From contig OW051493.1 of NCBI GenBank assembly GCA_932521035.1, positions 1,116,001 through 1,180,000 on the forward strand: 64,000 nucleotides of DNA, read 5' to 3'. Numbering within the stretch: the stretch's first letter is position 1; every line of letters begins with the position of its first letter. Positions 22,501 to 32,750 of the stretch are shown piece by piece. The notes under the pieces are model-generated. The model did not search any database, was not told the DNA's origin, and saw nothing but the letters and a program-made list of their open reading frames with translations. The DNA comes from Oscheius dolichura (lineage: Eukaryota > Nematoda > Chromadorea > Rhabditida > Rhabditidae). The translations under genes were made by a program, and so were the position numbers.

Positions 22501-25500
22501 AGGTTAGGCTTCCGTCTTGTTCTCTGGGGTGTGATGATACCCAAATCGTCCAATTGCAAACACTCAATATCTTAATCAATTTTTTGTATGTAAAAGTAGC
22601 AGCAGAAAATCACCATTCATATTTGTGCTACTGTTTGCGACTATTACCGAATTCTCTTCCGCTACCACCGACTCTTGAGCTATAGCGGCTTTTTCTGCTT
22701 CTACGATAACCTTTATTTGAGGTTTGCGACCTCGTCTCTTTGAAGCCGTTACACTGCTTCCTTCCATGGACACGCCAGCACCTAACTCGGGGTGGGAAGC
22801 TGGCCTTCCTCTTTTCTTTGACACTGAATCTTTCTTCACCGTGATCGGCTTCCTTTTTCTTGACGCTTCTCCTATCTTGCTTCCCTTCTTCCGTGTTCCA
22901 TTTCTCTTTTTGTCTCGTCGCTGTTGCGGTGTCAGGTAGTCACCTTCCTCACTTTCCCTATCTTCCTCTACAAGCTTGGATCAATTTCTTTCAAAGAAAC
23001 TCACCGCTCTCATCATCTTCAACATATGAAGCTGCTCTCCTTGTCCTTCTTCTTTCCGCGCCCGCAGCCAGTCTGGCTCTTTCAGCCGTGTCATTCCTTC
23101 TCTTTGTAGCGTCGGCTACAATCCTGTTCGCGGGGCAATGAGCCTCTCCTGGCGTCGCAAGAAGAATAAGAAAAAGCAACAGCTTGTGGATGCGAAACAT
23201 TTTGAAATGAAAAAAAAGATTGTTTTTACGCTTTCTTGTCCACTTGTGACAGTTTTAAGCTCGCTTGTGACAACTCACTCAAACATTAGGTAATAACCGC
23301 GTTGATTTTGGTCAGGATTACAGAACTTTACAAAACTAAAAGCGAAACCATTTTTGACCGCCGACTGACCGAACCCGGCTGGCTATAGAAAAAGGGCTTA
23401 ACTTTGGTAAAGTGCTGTCGATTCGTCACTGTTACGCGCCAGAGCTTAGCAAAAAATAAACCGCCAATACGCCGAGAAGCGTCGTCGAATGAGCCTACTC
23501 TCGTCACGCTAGCTCAAAAAAACGTGTGTCAATTTTGGAAATTTAAAAGCTCGCTTCCTCCTCACTACCTCACTTTCAAAATATTCGGAAAGCGCAGTCG
23601 TGCACAGCAAAAATTATCGGTTCGAATGAGCCTACTCTCAATTCTTCAGCTCAAAAAAAAGTTCGGTCACATAACGCATATTATTATAGCCAAGTGATAT
23701 TAAAATTATTGAGAACTCTCTTCAAACTAAAAAGCGAAACGGTTACTCGGAAATACAGAAATAACACTTTCTGCGTATTTCGGAATATAACTCGATTATT
23801 GCCAAGTAAGCTCGTCAGAATTTCTACTACTGTCGCACATACATGGGCAAACGCCCGGGCGCGCCCGTTTTTTGGGGGCGCCACATTACATAACATATCA
23901 TCGGTCTAAGTTTGTGAGGCTACAGGTTTGTTTCTCGGTGCGGTTGAGATGTGACTGGGGTCATTAGAATCGTCTTTTTGTGCTCTCCAACTAGGTCTTT
24001 GAATTTTTGAAATCGACCAAGAAGTGACCGAGATACGGACACAAACACCCGACACTCCCGTCTACTAACAACTTCGGGCGCGCCCCAAATTGGGCGTTTT
24101 GCCCATGTATGCTGTCGCAACATTCAAAAGTTGATTTTGCTCAAACCATGGTGAAAGCTCGAGCACCACTGGTAATAGAAAGGAAACTGACATTAAAAAA
24201 ACTTCGCATTAGTGGAACGAATGAACAAAACAAATGATGCTTACCTTATAGAACGATTTATAGGGTTCCTCCTCGCTGAAGTCAGCTACAGTTGCCGTCC
24301 ATGAAGTGACTCCCGTACAGTTTGTATTCGGTATCACCTAGAATATATTAGAATTTCTTTTCCCCATAAAGACGGCGATTTTTCGGTAGTCGATCCAATA
24401 ATTGGGAATTTCAGGGAAACAAAGTTAGAATGAACATGCTAGCATGCACTGTTTGAAGCTATGAAAGTGTCCAGTTTTTAAACGAGAAAGGAAACATGGA
24501 AAGTTTCAATCAGCCTACATTTTCCATACTGCGTGGATAAAAATAATTTAGCATGACAAACTAGAAAACAGACTAACCTGAACTTCAAAATACATTGGAA
24601 ACTTTGCGATGAAGGCGAATATCAGGGCCAGGAAGGAGATTATAAACCGGTGGCTCTTGGCAAAACGGTTGTGGATCTTGGAAATTGTCACATATCTGAA
24701 AAACTCTCGGTTTTTTTGGTTTTATAGGGAACTTGGAAGTTTTGTATTGGGAGAGTGACACTAAGACACGTTGTGAAGAATTTGACCAAGGACTGTTCCA
24801 TTTTTCAGCAGTTTGATGCGGGATTACTGTAGAAATAACAGCATTCTCCCATGGGGGTCCTACAGTGAAGAAATGAATTTATTCAGAAACTTGGGAAGAA
24901 ACCAACTGGAATCGGGCCATAATGGGAGTTTTTTTTTTATAGAGAATCGGTCCGCATACTGGTTTCAACAAGAGAAGCAGTCTTTTAGAGAAACCCGAAA
25001 ACATTGGAAATTTATGAAAAGAAGTCAATCAATTATTTCCTGCAAATCTCGGCTATTTACTGCCCTCGTAAAACATAAGCCTCCTTGCCATTTATGTTTT
25101 CTCTTCCCCGCCGTCTCACAAAACAAAATTTGTTTTTGATGGCAAGTTCTTCCTGTCAGCAGATTGCTCTTGTCCCGGGATTATTCAATTTCAGTTGGTT
25201 GTGTTGTCAGAGGCGTTCGCCCCGAGACCTTCTTTGTGTTAATACATCGGAAGAGAATAGAGAATTCGTGGTAATAAGGGGGCACGGGAAGGGAACGCGC
25301 TGAATTATTCAACATTTTGATCGGGAAGTACTCGGAGGGCAATTGAGATGACGACACAATACTCATTGAAGATTACCGGATAGAATTGGTATTTGAAGAA
25401 TTGATAAAACATAAAACATTTGATAAAAATCCCAGTTTTTCTTCAAAATTTAATCTGTTTTGGTTGGCGAATAAGTATGAGCCTCTATTCATTTGATAGT

Positions 25501-26855
25501 TTTTTTCCAGGAAAGAGACTAAAAATCCGAAATGATACAATAAGACCCTGTGTTGTTTTCTATTCTTCTAGTTATTCACTTTCATGTTCTTCATTTTGAG
25601 CGAGAAAGAAGGAAAGAATATATTTGTATGAGTTCAAAGAAGCAGGAGTCTATGGGGAAGGAGAGTCGAGTTGCTATCAGTTGAGAGAAATTCCCAAAAA
25701 GCCGACCCATTATTCTCTATAGAATTTTTCTGATTTTATGAATATTGGATAAGTTTTAGCTGGTCTATAAGTAATCAGAGAAATACTGATACTTTGATTG
25801 AATGTATTGGAAAATGTCCAATTTCAAAAAACATTCCTTCTCTCCTACTAGAAAACGATGTATCATACATCATGTATGTTGTAATTTTTTTGCCCGCACA
25901 ATCGATCGGTCAACCATATTGTTGTAGTGGTGGCTGAAATAAAGACCCGGAGAAATCTTTAAAATCGCCACGAGAGAGTAATGTACATATTGGCAATCAC
26001 AGTATTCAAAGCACATTTGCAGGCAACTACCGAAAATTAAATAGCTCCCGCAAAACCTAAAAAATTTCTAGGAAAGTGAAGAACAACTTTCACATCTTCA
26101 AACTTCGAAAACTATATGTTTAGTAAAATTTTGACCAGAGGAAAGGGCGGAAACGGAAAATGTCAACCAATACTGTTTTTCTCCAATTTTTCAGTTATAA
26201 ACGAGATTTTCACGGTATTTTGCATCAAGGTAAATGCAGTACCAACCTATTGATAAATCCCAGGGGCTAGAGCGTTTTGAACTCCTTGGGAAACATAATA
26301 AGTTCAAATCCCACCGTTCAAATGCCGCCGCCACGATGAGAAAGGCCGAGGCGCTGATGAAGACGTGGGATATTGTTATCGTCGTTCTCATGTACCTGGA
26401 AAATGTCTTTTTTTAATAAATGTGAAGATTTTGGACTCACGTCCACCAGGCATAAGCCAATAGTTCCGATTCAAAATAGTCCATGTACATATTTACACCG
26501 AAGAGAAGGATGTAGGCTGCTGAAAATGAAGAGAATCTAGACTTTTACTGGGATTTTTAAACAACGGGAAGCAACAAACGACGCCTTGTAAACGTCATGC
26601 AGGAAAAGAAGTAAGGAAAATAAATAGAATCTGGAACGGGAACCAACATTCAAAAATAATCAAATACTGTCCATAAAACTGAAAAAATTGGTGAACTTAC
26701 CGGATAGAAAAGTATCAGCCAAGGCCAAAAATGTGAGGTAGATGAGATGAGACGAGCGATGACGGTGGTTACGGATCAGGACGATGAAGAGGAAAGAATT
26801 GAAGATGACCGAGAGGAGAGCCACGATGGCACCGAAGACACCCACCATTAGTAGT
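10528..26855 (-). CDS. Rhodopsin-like 7TM receptor (peptide-receptor type), with a Helitron in one intron
   Basis: Exons on the minus strand: 26855-26701, 26519-26441, 26395-26315, 24695-24578, 24337-24245, 12297-12163, 12060-11956, 11070-10991, 10927-10816 and 10641-10528 (stop). All junctions are in phase. TM1 begins MVGVFGAIVALLSVIFNSFL, TM2 is LIYLTFLALADTFLSAAYIL, and TM3 ends in AAAFERYVTISK (ERY in place of DRY). Extracellular loop 2 has NCTGVTSW, TM5 YWFRNIITIFLPFILCFYLN and TM6 ATLMLVFVTFTYLASNVLNV. TM7 is TDLVSLLTVIASCARLPIYM, with LPIY where NPxxY is usual. This resembles nematode FMRFamide/neuropeptide-type receptors; ligand and subfamily are not determined. The N-terminal exon is missing; the best candidate lies at 27633. 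Intron 12298-24244 is 11.9 kb against tens to hundreds of bases for most others, because of the inserted Helitron and repeats. Confidence 0.85.
12381..14095 (+). repeat. Tandem array of family A units (~2.3 copies of ~740 bp)
   Basis: The phrase ggttgacccagttatgctcg starts near 12381, 13109 and 13863, giving unit lengths of 728 and 754 bp and a partial third unit. Each unit holds a very GC-rich palindrome (ggcggccggcggccgccg), a Helitron-independent AT-rich half with twice-repeated atgagcctactctca, and a second GC-rich stretch near ggccggcggccggcc. The units are nearly identical, so the amplification is recent. The array lies inside the GPCR intron, abutting the low-coordinate side of the Helitron insertion. 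Confidence 0.85.
14196..14682 (-). CDS. Small coiled-coil acidic-tailed protein downstream of the Helitron gene
   Basis: Three exons, 14682-14650, 14612-14392 and 14349-14196, with introns of 37 and 42 nt, give 135 residues in one frame. The start MTFSRKLREVA is followed by a helical stretch including RIFHEKLYILKRLLNVPDKI and ELIDELKKKLRSEKEEELRE, then DLEDMVFQSGADLHLLDT and an acidic tail ending GEEEEMEE. Charged heptad-like spacing suggests a coiled coil. I do not recognise the family. Its start is about 160 bp beyond the Helitron poly(A) signal on the same strand, a spacing also seen in nematode operons, and it lies inside the segment bounded by family A repeats. It may be an accessory ORF of the element or a captured host gene. 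Confidence 0.6.
14845..14850 (-). terminator. Poly(A) signal of the Helitron gene
   Basis: AATAAA on the minus strand, ~90 nt after the stop codon at 14940. Confidence 0.55.
14905..14935 (-). other. Strong GC-rich hairpin immediately after the Helitron stop codon
   Basis: ccccgccttcacc (14905-14917) pairs with ggtgaagacgggg (14923-14935) around a five-base loop, with a single mismatch that becomes a G-U pair in minus-strand RNA. Helitrons carry a short GC-rich hairpin near the 3' end. This one is on the correct side of the gene, but no CTRR terminus follows within ~12 nt, so its identity as the element's 3' terminator is only a candidate. Confidence 0.5.
14940..23200 (-). CDS. Helitron Rep-PIF1 helicase fused to ubiquitin-specific protease and macro domain
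   Basis: Nineteen exons (23200-23005, 22967-22614, 22570-22298, 22259-21978, 21940-21615, 21571-20847, 20807-20339, 20297-19947, 19908-19636, 19593-19064, 19020-18483, 18444-17619, 17580-16955, 16911-16771, 16729-16519, 16481-16336, 16299-16005, 15964-15734, 15691-14940) give 2,514 residues without a break. Residues 1-21 are hydrophobic (MFRIHKLLLFLILLATPGEA). Two AT-hooks follow (SKKRGRPASHP, SKRRGRKPQIK), then a Cys-rich Helitron N region (ECSFCSAEHYPNGHVCC, YNNAFAFASV). The Helitron_like_N block has FITATCNVKWPEI. The Rep HUH motif is GPPHAHILI (His 942/944), with Tyr 1076/1080 in YIFKYLFK. PIF1 helicase shows GSGGTGKT (1468-1475), VIWDEVTM and NKAQGQTLDRC. USP has GLKNLGNTCYANSVIQAL (Cys 1987), CxxC pairs, GHYMAYV (His 2208) and CNDSS. 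The macro domain has VNAANAQLLHGGGVDG and a later GIY. Rep nicks and joins DNA and PIF1 unwinds it; the tail predicts deubiquitinase and ADP-ribose hydrolase activity. Confidence 0.9.
23325..23695 (+). repeat. Family A repeat, high-coordinate flank of the Helitron
   Basis: Matches the array units at 12381-14095 from agcgaaaccatttttgaccg through tttattatagccaagtga, same orientation, but more diverged (for example tcactgttacgcgccagagc, and a different block after the Ala-Gln-rich frame). Confidence 0.85.
23840..24115. mobile_element. Family B element, full-length copy
   Basis: Starts catacatgggcaaacgcccg and ends ggcgttttgcccatgtatg, i.e. ~20 bp terminal inverted repeats. The middle contains ccgagatacggacacaaaca and agatgtgactggggtcatta. 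No ORF of note; a MITE-like DNA element. Confidence 0.85.
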
Positions 26856-26875
26856 CTGAAAAAGTTCTATATCCA

Positions 26876-26975
26876 GCAAGGTTGCACGAAATTTCGGTTT
26901 GATTTTCGGTACCGAAAGTGCACTTTCGGTCATTTTCGGTTTCAGCCCCCTCCGATCACTTTCGTGCAACCCTGA
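26876..26975. mobile_element. Single foldback element beside the GPCR TM1 exon
   Basis: Ends aggttgcacgaaat and actttcgtgcaacc are inverted copies; the interior repeats tttcggt on both sides. About 100 bp, starting only ~20 bp upstream of the splice acceptor of the 26855 exon. Confidence 0.7.
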
Positions 26976-27509
26976 TATCCCATCGTTCTAGAATAACAAC
27001 TTTGTCCCGGCCAAAGTCTAAGTAACGCCATTGTAGCCTAGAGGGAAAATGAGAATATCCCCTTCAAAATAACCGGTTATCTTATAAAAATGAGTAAGTG
27101 ATTTTTCTTGTTAGTGTCGTGAAGGGCGTCGAATAAACGACATACAAAAAAATTAATTTATAAAAAGGTCCCAAAGCATGATAAAAATGAGCAGAGAGAC
27201 TGATTTGTAGAAATTTTTTTTTCGTCAGTATTTTTCAGTTTCCTTTTACGAATTTTCCAAAACTTTGAAAAAAAAAATTCGGAATAACTCGTTATGGACC
27301 CTTACACCCTTGCAAGATAATTTGCAATATCCTCGCCGTCAAAAAATATACTGATTTCGGACCCCACGTGCGGTTTTAATTATCTTCTGCAACTGAGAGA
27401 GGGGGGAGGAAGGTATTTACACACATAGACACCCCCCAGAATTCAATCTAGATAGGGCGAACCGACGAAGGGCAAAAGGCGAAAATACGCGAAATCTCTT
27501 CAATTCCTT

Positions 27510-27633
27510 GTTGTTTCTGGGGAGAAAACCAGCGGAAAAAGACTGGCCTGCTTATTTCTGGAGGAATTATGGAGCAGTTCTCCTCCCACCAGTCGTATTC
27601 TTCTATGGAGGAGGGGCCATCAGGTGAGGCCAT
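27510..27633 (-). CDS. Candidate N-terminal exon of the GPCR
   Basis: ATG at 27633 opens MASPDGPSSIEEYDWWEENC followed by SIIPPEISRPVFFRWF, an acidic Trp-rich extracellular-type N-terminus. It is on the same strand, ~780 bp upstream of the TM1 exon. The only donor giving the right phase (CGCTG|GTTTTC) would create a TGA at the junction, so either an intermediate exon is missing or this belongs to another transcript. Confidence 0.35.
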
Positions 27634-27737
27634 TTTCTGCAAACCCTGTAATTGCTAGACTGAATAATGGAACAGGATAGTTCAATAAATAAGAACCTGG
27701 AGTAAAACTTTAGAAGACGGTATTTTTATGGCTCGAT

Positions 27738-27856
27738 ACACGATAGTCCGATCCCTTGCACCCGTAAAGTCTCGGCAAGACAAAGGTATAAAGGCGTCAC
27801 AGTTTTGAATAAAGATGATCCTCCTGCCGAGACTTTACGGGTGCAAGGGATTGGGT
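27738..27856. mobile_element. Family D foldback element
   Basis: Inverted ends cttgcacccgtaaagtctcg and gagactttacgggtgcaagg, nearly perfect over >20 bp, with the interior shared with 9286-9392. Confidence 0.85.
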
Positions 27857-28037
27857 TATGGAGGAGCGAGACACTGTTATCCCAGAAAACGTTACTTGAC
27901 TCCAGTAAATCGTAGCTCCCGTTTTTTATTTTAAAGATATCTTGAAACATGACAAAAATACAAAGAAGAGCTAATATTGTGTACAAATTCCATAGAGGCT
28001 CAAAAACATCGGTTCAAAATTATGCTGAGTTACGGGC

Positions 28038-28162
28038 TCGATCCTTGATAGTCCGATTCCTCGGCAGCCGGATCATCCTTATTCAAAACTGACGCCTTTA
28101 TACCTTTGTGGTGCCGAGACTTTACGGGTGCTGGGGACCGGACTATCGAGAGCCGAGTCGTA
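28038..28162. mobile_element. Family D element, damaged
   Basis: The right half (gagactttacgggtgctggg) and the outer gatagtccgat/ggactatcgag ends are kept. The left inverted arm is mostly lost. Confidence 0.7.
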
Positions 28163-28524
28163 ATTATTGGCTTCTAAAATGGTGGTCAAACTCGCCTTTC
28201 CAGTGGAAAAAAAATGTTTGCCACCAATATAAAGAAATGGATTTGGATGAACAAAATAGTTGTAGGAATTTTAGGGTAACTCTCAAAAACGCTTTCCCCT
28301 AGCCCACTTTACATGATCATAGAGCAACAAAGACGACGACGAAAAAAAGAGAGAAATGATGTTGCTCCGTCTGAAAAGCAAAAAGAGGAAAGAGCCCCGG
28401 AAAGGGGCGGACCTCAAGACTCCCACCTAATTGACAAAGAACGGAACCGATCTCCATCAGGGGGGTAGAGCAGATTACGAAGAATAAATATTTTTTTGTA
28501 CCGCCTTTGCATGTCTATCAGGGT

Positions 28525-28630
28525 GGGCGGAAGAGATTTCGGAAGACGGAACACGGAATTCCGAGCTCAAAAAAGCCCGGAATTCCGGGTTTTCGGAACA
28601 CGGAACGGAATTCCGCCCACCCCTCCTGAT
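28525..28630. mobile_element. Single foldback element with gggtgggcgg ends
   Basis: gggtgggcggaa at the left and ttccgcccaccc at the right are exact inverse copies. The interior is itself built of ggaattccg/cggaacacgg inverted motifs. Confidence 0.7.
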
Positions 28631-30419
28631 GTCTACTAGCAGATTTCACCTTTATTTTATCACTTATCAACACTTCCTGAAACAAAAAAGGTCAAAATTA
28701 GTTTTTTTTTTGTCTTTTTTATGTTTTAGGGACCGTAGAAATAGTAAAGAATTGGCGGTAACGCTAATTTTAGGGTTCTGCTTTTGCGAATAAGGATTAC
28801 ATCTTGTTCAGTCTAGAGATCAAAGAGTTCCCCTGGTTAGGAACGTCTTGAGACGGAGTTCCAGTGAAAATGAGAAGCTTAATTCACTTTGAGGAAGGGT
28901 AAAGAGATCCAAGAAGAGTTCAGGAAGATAATAGCCCAGAGAACTTCTCTTCTCTTCTAGAAATGGCCATACATTGAAGGAAAAAGTGGAATAAAACGAT
29001 TGGAAGGTTGGAAAATGGGCAACGTGAACGGTTAGGTCGAATAAAGGATCTAGGACTCGGTGGGAATATATGCAAGAAGAGAAAAATGGAAAAAAGTGAA
29101 GAAATTTGAACTACCCTGGTAGCGAAGAATTATCACATCAATTGATTTGAATTCGTTTATCAATGGCCATTGAAACAGAAGACGCCTCCTTACTTTTCAA
29201 TTGACCTATAAGAGGTTTTGTGACTATCTGATTGTCGTTCATTGATAAATCTGTTTTTTTACGATTCAACTGGAAACAATAAATATTGCCTACATTACCT
29301 ATGGGTAATTCTCCGCTAAGTCTTTTCCTGGTCTTTTCCTCTACTTTCCGTTGGACAAATAAACGGGTCCAGATGAATTGTTACACATAATCATACATTG
29401 TTTAGGGGAAGATGGTTTTCAACTCATAAACGATCACGATGCATTTCTTTATAATTCAAGCGAAAGTTAAATGTTGCGATTTTTATACTTTATGCTGAAG
29501 TGGGTCTAAGATTGCTAAAAAAAACTCATTTTCTTCTGCAAAGACGGCCAAAGATGAAGAAAAAAAGCAATAAGGATCGTAGACAGACGAAGAGGGAGAA
29601 AACGAAGAACATAATCATAAAAATCGGAAGGGAATGAGGTTCTAATTAGCCGTTATGAAACGGAACGCGACTGCTTATTACTCGGGAGAACATGGCGACT
29701 GAAAACGGGGAGAGCAGGGAATAAACGGCTTTTTGATTTCTAATACTATGAAACGAGTAGGATAGTTTAGATAGGCGAGGGAAAACATAGAAAAATGAAA
29801 GAAATCTATTAATTTTTTTCCACATTTCTAAATTTTTTTTTCTGGTCAACTACTAGTCCTATTTAGCAGGAAAAATAGCTTTCCTGCAATGTCGTCCTGA
29901 TACCGATATGAAAATAAAAACTGCTGAAAGGATAAAATTAACTTTTTCAGCCGTATTAGCACAATGACTAGGACGCAACTAAGAAAGACTACATATTTGA
30001 TAAAAACGGTAGAAAGTCATTGGATCGTGGTGTGAAGGAATACTATTAGCCAAAACATCTTGTTTCCTCGTTTCTTTTCTATAAATTAGAAATAAAACGG
30101 AAGAGAGTAAATTTTTTACTGATTTATCGAGTCTATTTTTAGAGAATGTTATGCAGCGGAATTGTTCAGTAGTAATGGTCGTCGCAGGATTATTGGAATA
30201 ACTTGAGGTCTCTCACAGAAGAAAAACATTGCTAAATGTATTGCTCTCTCTTTTACAGTCTATGATGCAATTGCTTATCTTACACGAAAATCATACTTGA
30301 AGCAAGGATTTATAAAAAAAGGATAGACATAACAGAGGAAAAAACAGTTAGAAACTCGTTTCGTAGGAGAAAACCTACAGGAATCATGGCATTTTCCCCA
30401 AATTTATTGTAAACATAGT

Positions 30420-31980
30420 TTTGCCTAAAATAAAACTATTATTTCAAAGTTTGTTGGGCGTAGCTACTTTATCTAGGTCTTTCATTGTTTCTTCCTCTCT
30501 AAAATTATTGAAAAGACGCCTTGTTTCAAGGAAACTTTATAAAGAAACTTATTACTCAATTCTAGTCGGCGCCGAGAAGTATAACTATAAAAAAATATTT
30601 TGGTTCACTTTCTGGTCGAAAGGAGAAAGAGTGAAATGAACTTATTAGTTCAGGTTTTAGTTGAACGTACATGTTCATGCTCTTTATTAGCTTTTTTTTC
30701 TTCTAAATCCACAAAAAATTGCTTGTTTCACTTTTCAAATAAAATGGAGCTGCTACTTCAAATTTCGTTGCAACAAACCTATAGAATCATCGTCTTCCAT
30801 TGTTTTTCCCTCTAAAATGGTTGGAAATACATCTTGTTTCAAGGAAACTTTATAAAACAGGCTCATTATTCAATTCTTCTAGATGAGGAGCTGTAGGAGC
30901 TATACAAAAACGAGAGGAAGTAAAAGGGGAAAGTCTCACAGAAAGACTGAATATGCCTACAGCTTTATATTACTCGCTTATGTTCCTTATAAAAGTTTAC
31001 CTCTAGTATAACGAACCTGAAATTTACAAAATCTACACCATAAAGCAGAGGAGTAAAAGAAGGGCAACCATAACAGGAAAAAAGTTACAAGCTATTTATG
31101 AAACGGAGCTACAGTAACCCATTCCGGGCACATTTATCTTTTTATCCATTTTTTGAGAAAAATTTCTTTTGAAAATATTTTGGTTCACTTTTTCCATAAG
31201 AAGGAAGAGTTTACTCGAAATTTGGTTGTAACATAATGTATCTTTCCATTTCATCATCCTTATTATTTTTTTTCCTCTAACAAATCCACAAAAAAGCTGT
31301 AAATCCACAAAAAAAGCTTGTTTCACTGTTCACATAAAAGGAAGCGGTTATTTCCAATTTAGTTGAATAATTGTGTTCGTCTTTCGTTGTGTTTTTTCAT
31401 CTAAAATCATTGAAAAGACACTTTGTTTCAAACTGTATAGAAAAAACAGAGACATACAAAAACAAAATAAATTGTATAAAACAAATTATGCTTACCGGCT
31501 TATTCTCGCGGACGATACCTTTTACCACCAGAACAATTTACCGACAAGAAAATCTACAGCATAGAGCAGAGGAATAACAGAAGGATGACCATAACAGCAA
31601 AAATAAATAAACGAAATTATTGAAAAGGAAGCTACAGTAACCCAATTTGGGAGCACTTACTGTGTTACAGTCCCTATTCAACGGAAATTCCACGGATTCA
31701 AATTTGGCCACACGTCTCCGCTACGGGACCAGGTTTAAAATTTTCCTGTTCCTGCGGCGGGGAGGTTTATTTGTTGGATTTATTCAATTTTTCAAAAAAA
31801 ATAGAAGTCGTGAAATAGTGTTTTGTTTCATGTTTTCCATAAAATGAAAATTTTACGCTCCATTGTAGCCTACACCTTCGGTTTAGTTTATTAGCATTTT
31901 TTTTTCTATAAATCCACAAAAACGCTTTGTTTCAATGAAAACCTATAAAGAAGCTTTTTATTCAATTCTATTGGGGCAAC
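30420..31980. repeat. Diverged tandem repeats, roughly 300 bp period
   Basis: Phrases such as cttgtttcaaggaaacttta, ttttggttcacttt and aaatccacaaaaa recur in the same order at ~30520, 30830, 31180-31430 and 31910. Copies are strongly diverged with indels, so the period varies. Confidence 0.65.
31677..31770 (+). mobile_element. Family C foldback, partial
   Basis: Contains ccacggattcaaatttggcc and the tccgctacgggaccagg arm; the right inverted arm is degraded. Confidence 0.65.
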
Positions 31981-32647
31981 AAAATTATAAAGGCAAAGGC
32001 AAAGAGGTGTAAGAGCAGCCAAAAAAAACCTGGCCTATAAGAGGAAGTCTCTCTCCCCGAAAATGTACTACTGGCTGGCTGTCTATCGCAGCCGTTTGAC
32101 CTCTTGTACCCTTCCGGCCCGTTGTCTCTTCCTCCTCCTTGTCATAACCGAATCAGATTCCCGGTCACGTGATATTTCACTCTTCTCCCCTGCCCCCTAA
32201 ATCCCCAAATAGGGGCCCTTCCGTCACAAATGAAGTTGTGTGCCACATAGTCACAGAAATGAGATTCGCCCCTTCACACCCCCTGAGGGTAATCTCTACT
32301 TTTCTAGGCAAGGGGCTAGGGAGAAAAGGAGAAGAGGGGGAAAGTAGAAGGGGACAGGGCTTATTCTCTTGGCAAGGGAGGCTAATTGTGTCAACAAGGT
32401 AAATGACTAGGAAATGTGTTCCCCCTCCTTCTCTTTGGCCACCGCCCTCTTTCCCCAGTAATTGGAAGAAGGGCGAAAAACACTAAACGTTTTGGAAAGC
32501 TATAAGAAGAAAAATGGGAAGACGGGGGAGAGAAACAAACCGTGTTTCAGGGAGGATATAAGGGAAACTATACTACTTGGCTTCTTTGATAATTCCTTGG
32601 GAGCTTTATAAGGCAAAATGAAAAGAGGAAATAAGGAAAGGAAAGGG

Positions 32648-32750
32648 ATGTTCCACGGATTGAAATTTGGCAGCGCGTCTCCGCTATGGGACCAGGTTTG
32701 AAAGTTTCCTGGCCCCGTAGCGCAGAGGTTATCCATCCACTGGAAATGAA
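32648..32750 (+). mobile_element. Family C foldback element
   Basis: tctccgctatgggaccaggt is followed by tcctggccccgtagcgcaga, forming the characteristic internal hairpin, with ccactggaaatgaattata at the right end. Confidence 0.75.

Larger units (their letters stand above)
14096..23320 (-). mobile_element. Autonomous Helitron insertion (approximate limits)
   Basis: Family A repeat sequence is continuous up to ~14095 on one side (ending gaaagggctta) and resumes at ~23325 on the other (aaaagcgaaaccatttttga), so everything between is foreign to the repeat. The segment holds the Helitron gene, its 3' hairpin and the small coiled-coil gene. I did not find an unambiguous TC...CTRR pair or the A/T target junction, so the exact ends are unresolved. 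Confidence 0.65.

Noticed and set aside
21207..22559. A 450-codon open frame overlapping the Helitron N-terminal region
   Set aside because: It reads through three short introns; splicing at 22260-22297, 21941-21977 and 21572-21614 switches to frames with clear Helitron motifs (ECSFCSAEHYP, YNNAFAFAS), so it is a mixture of real and shadow sequence.
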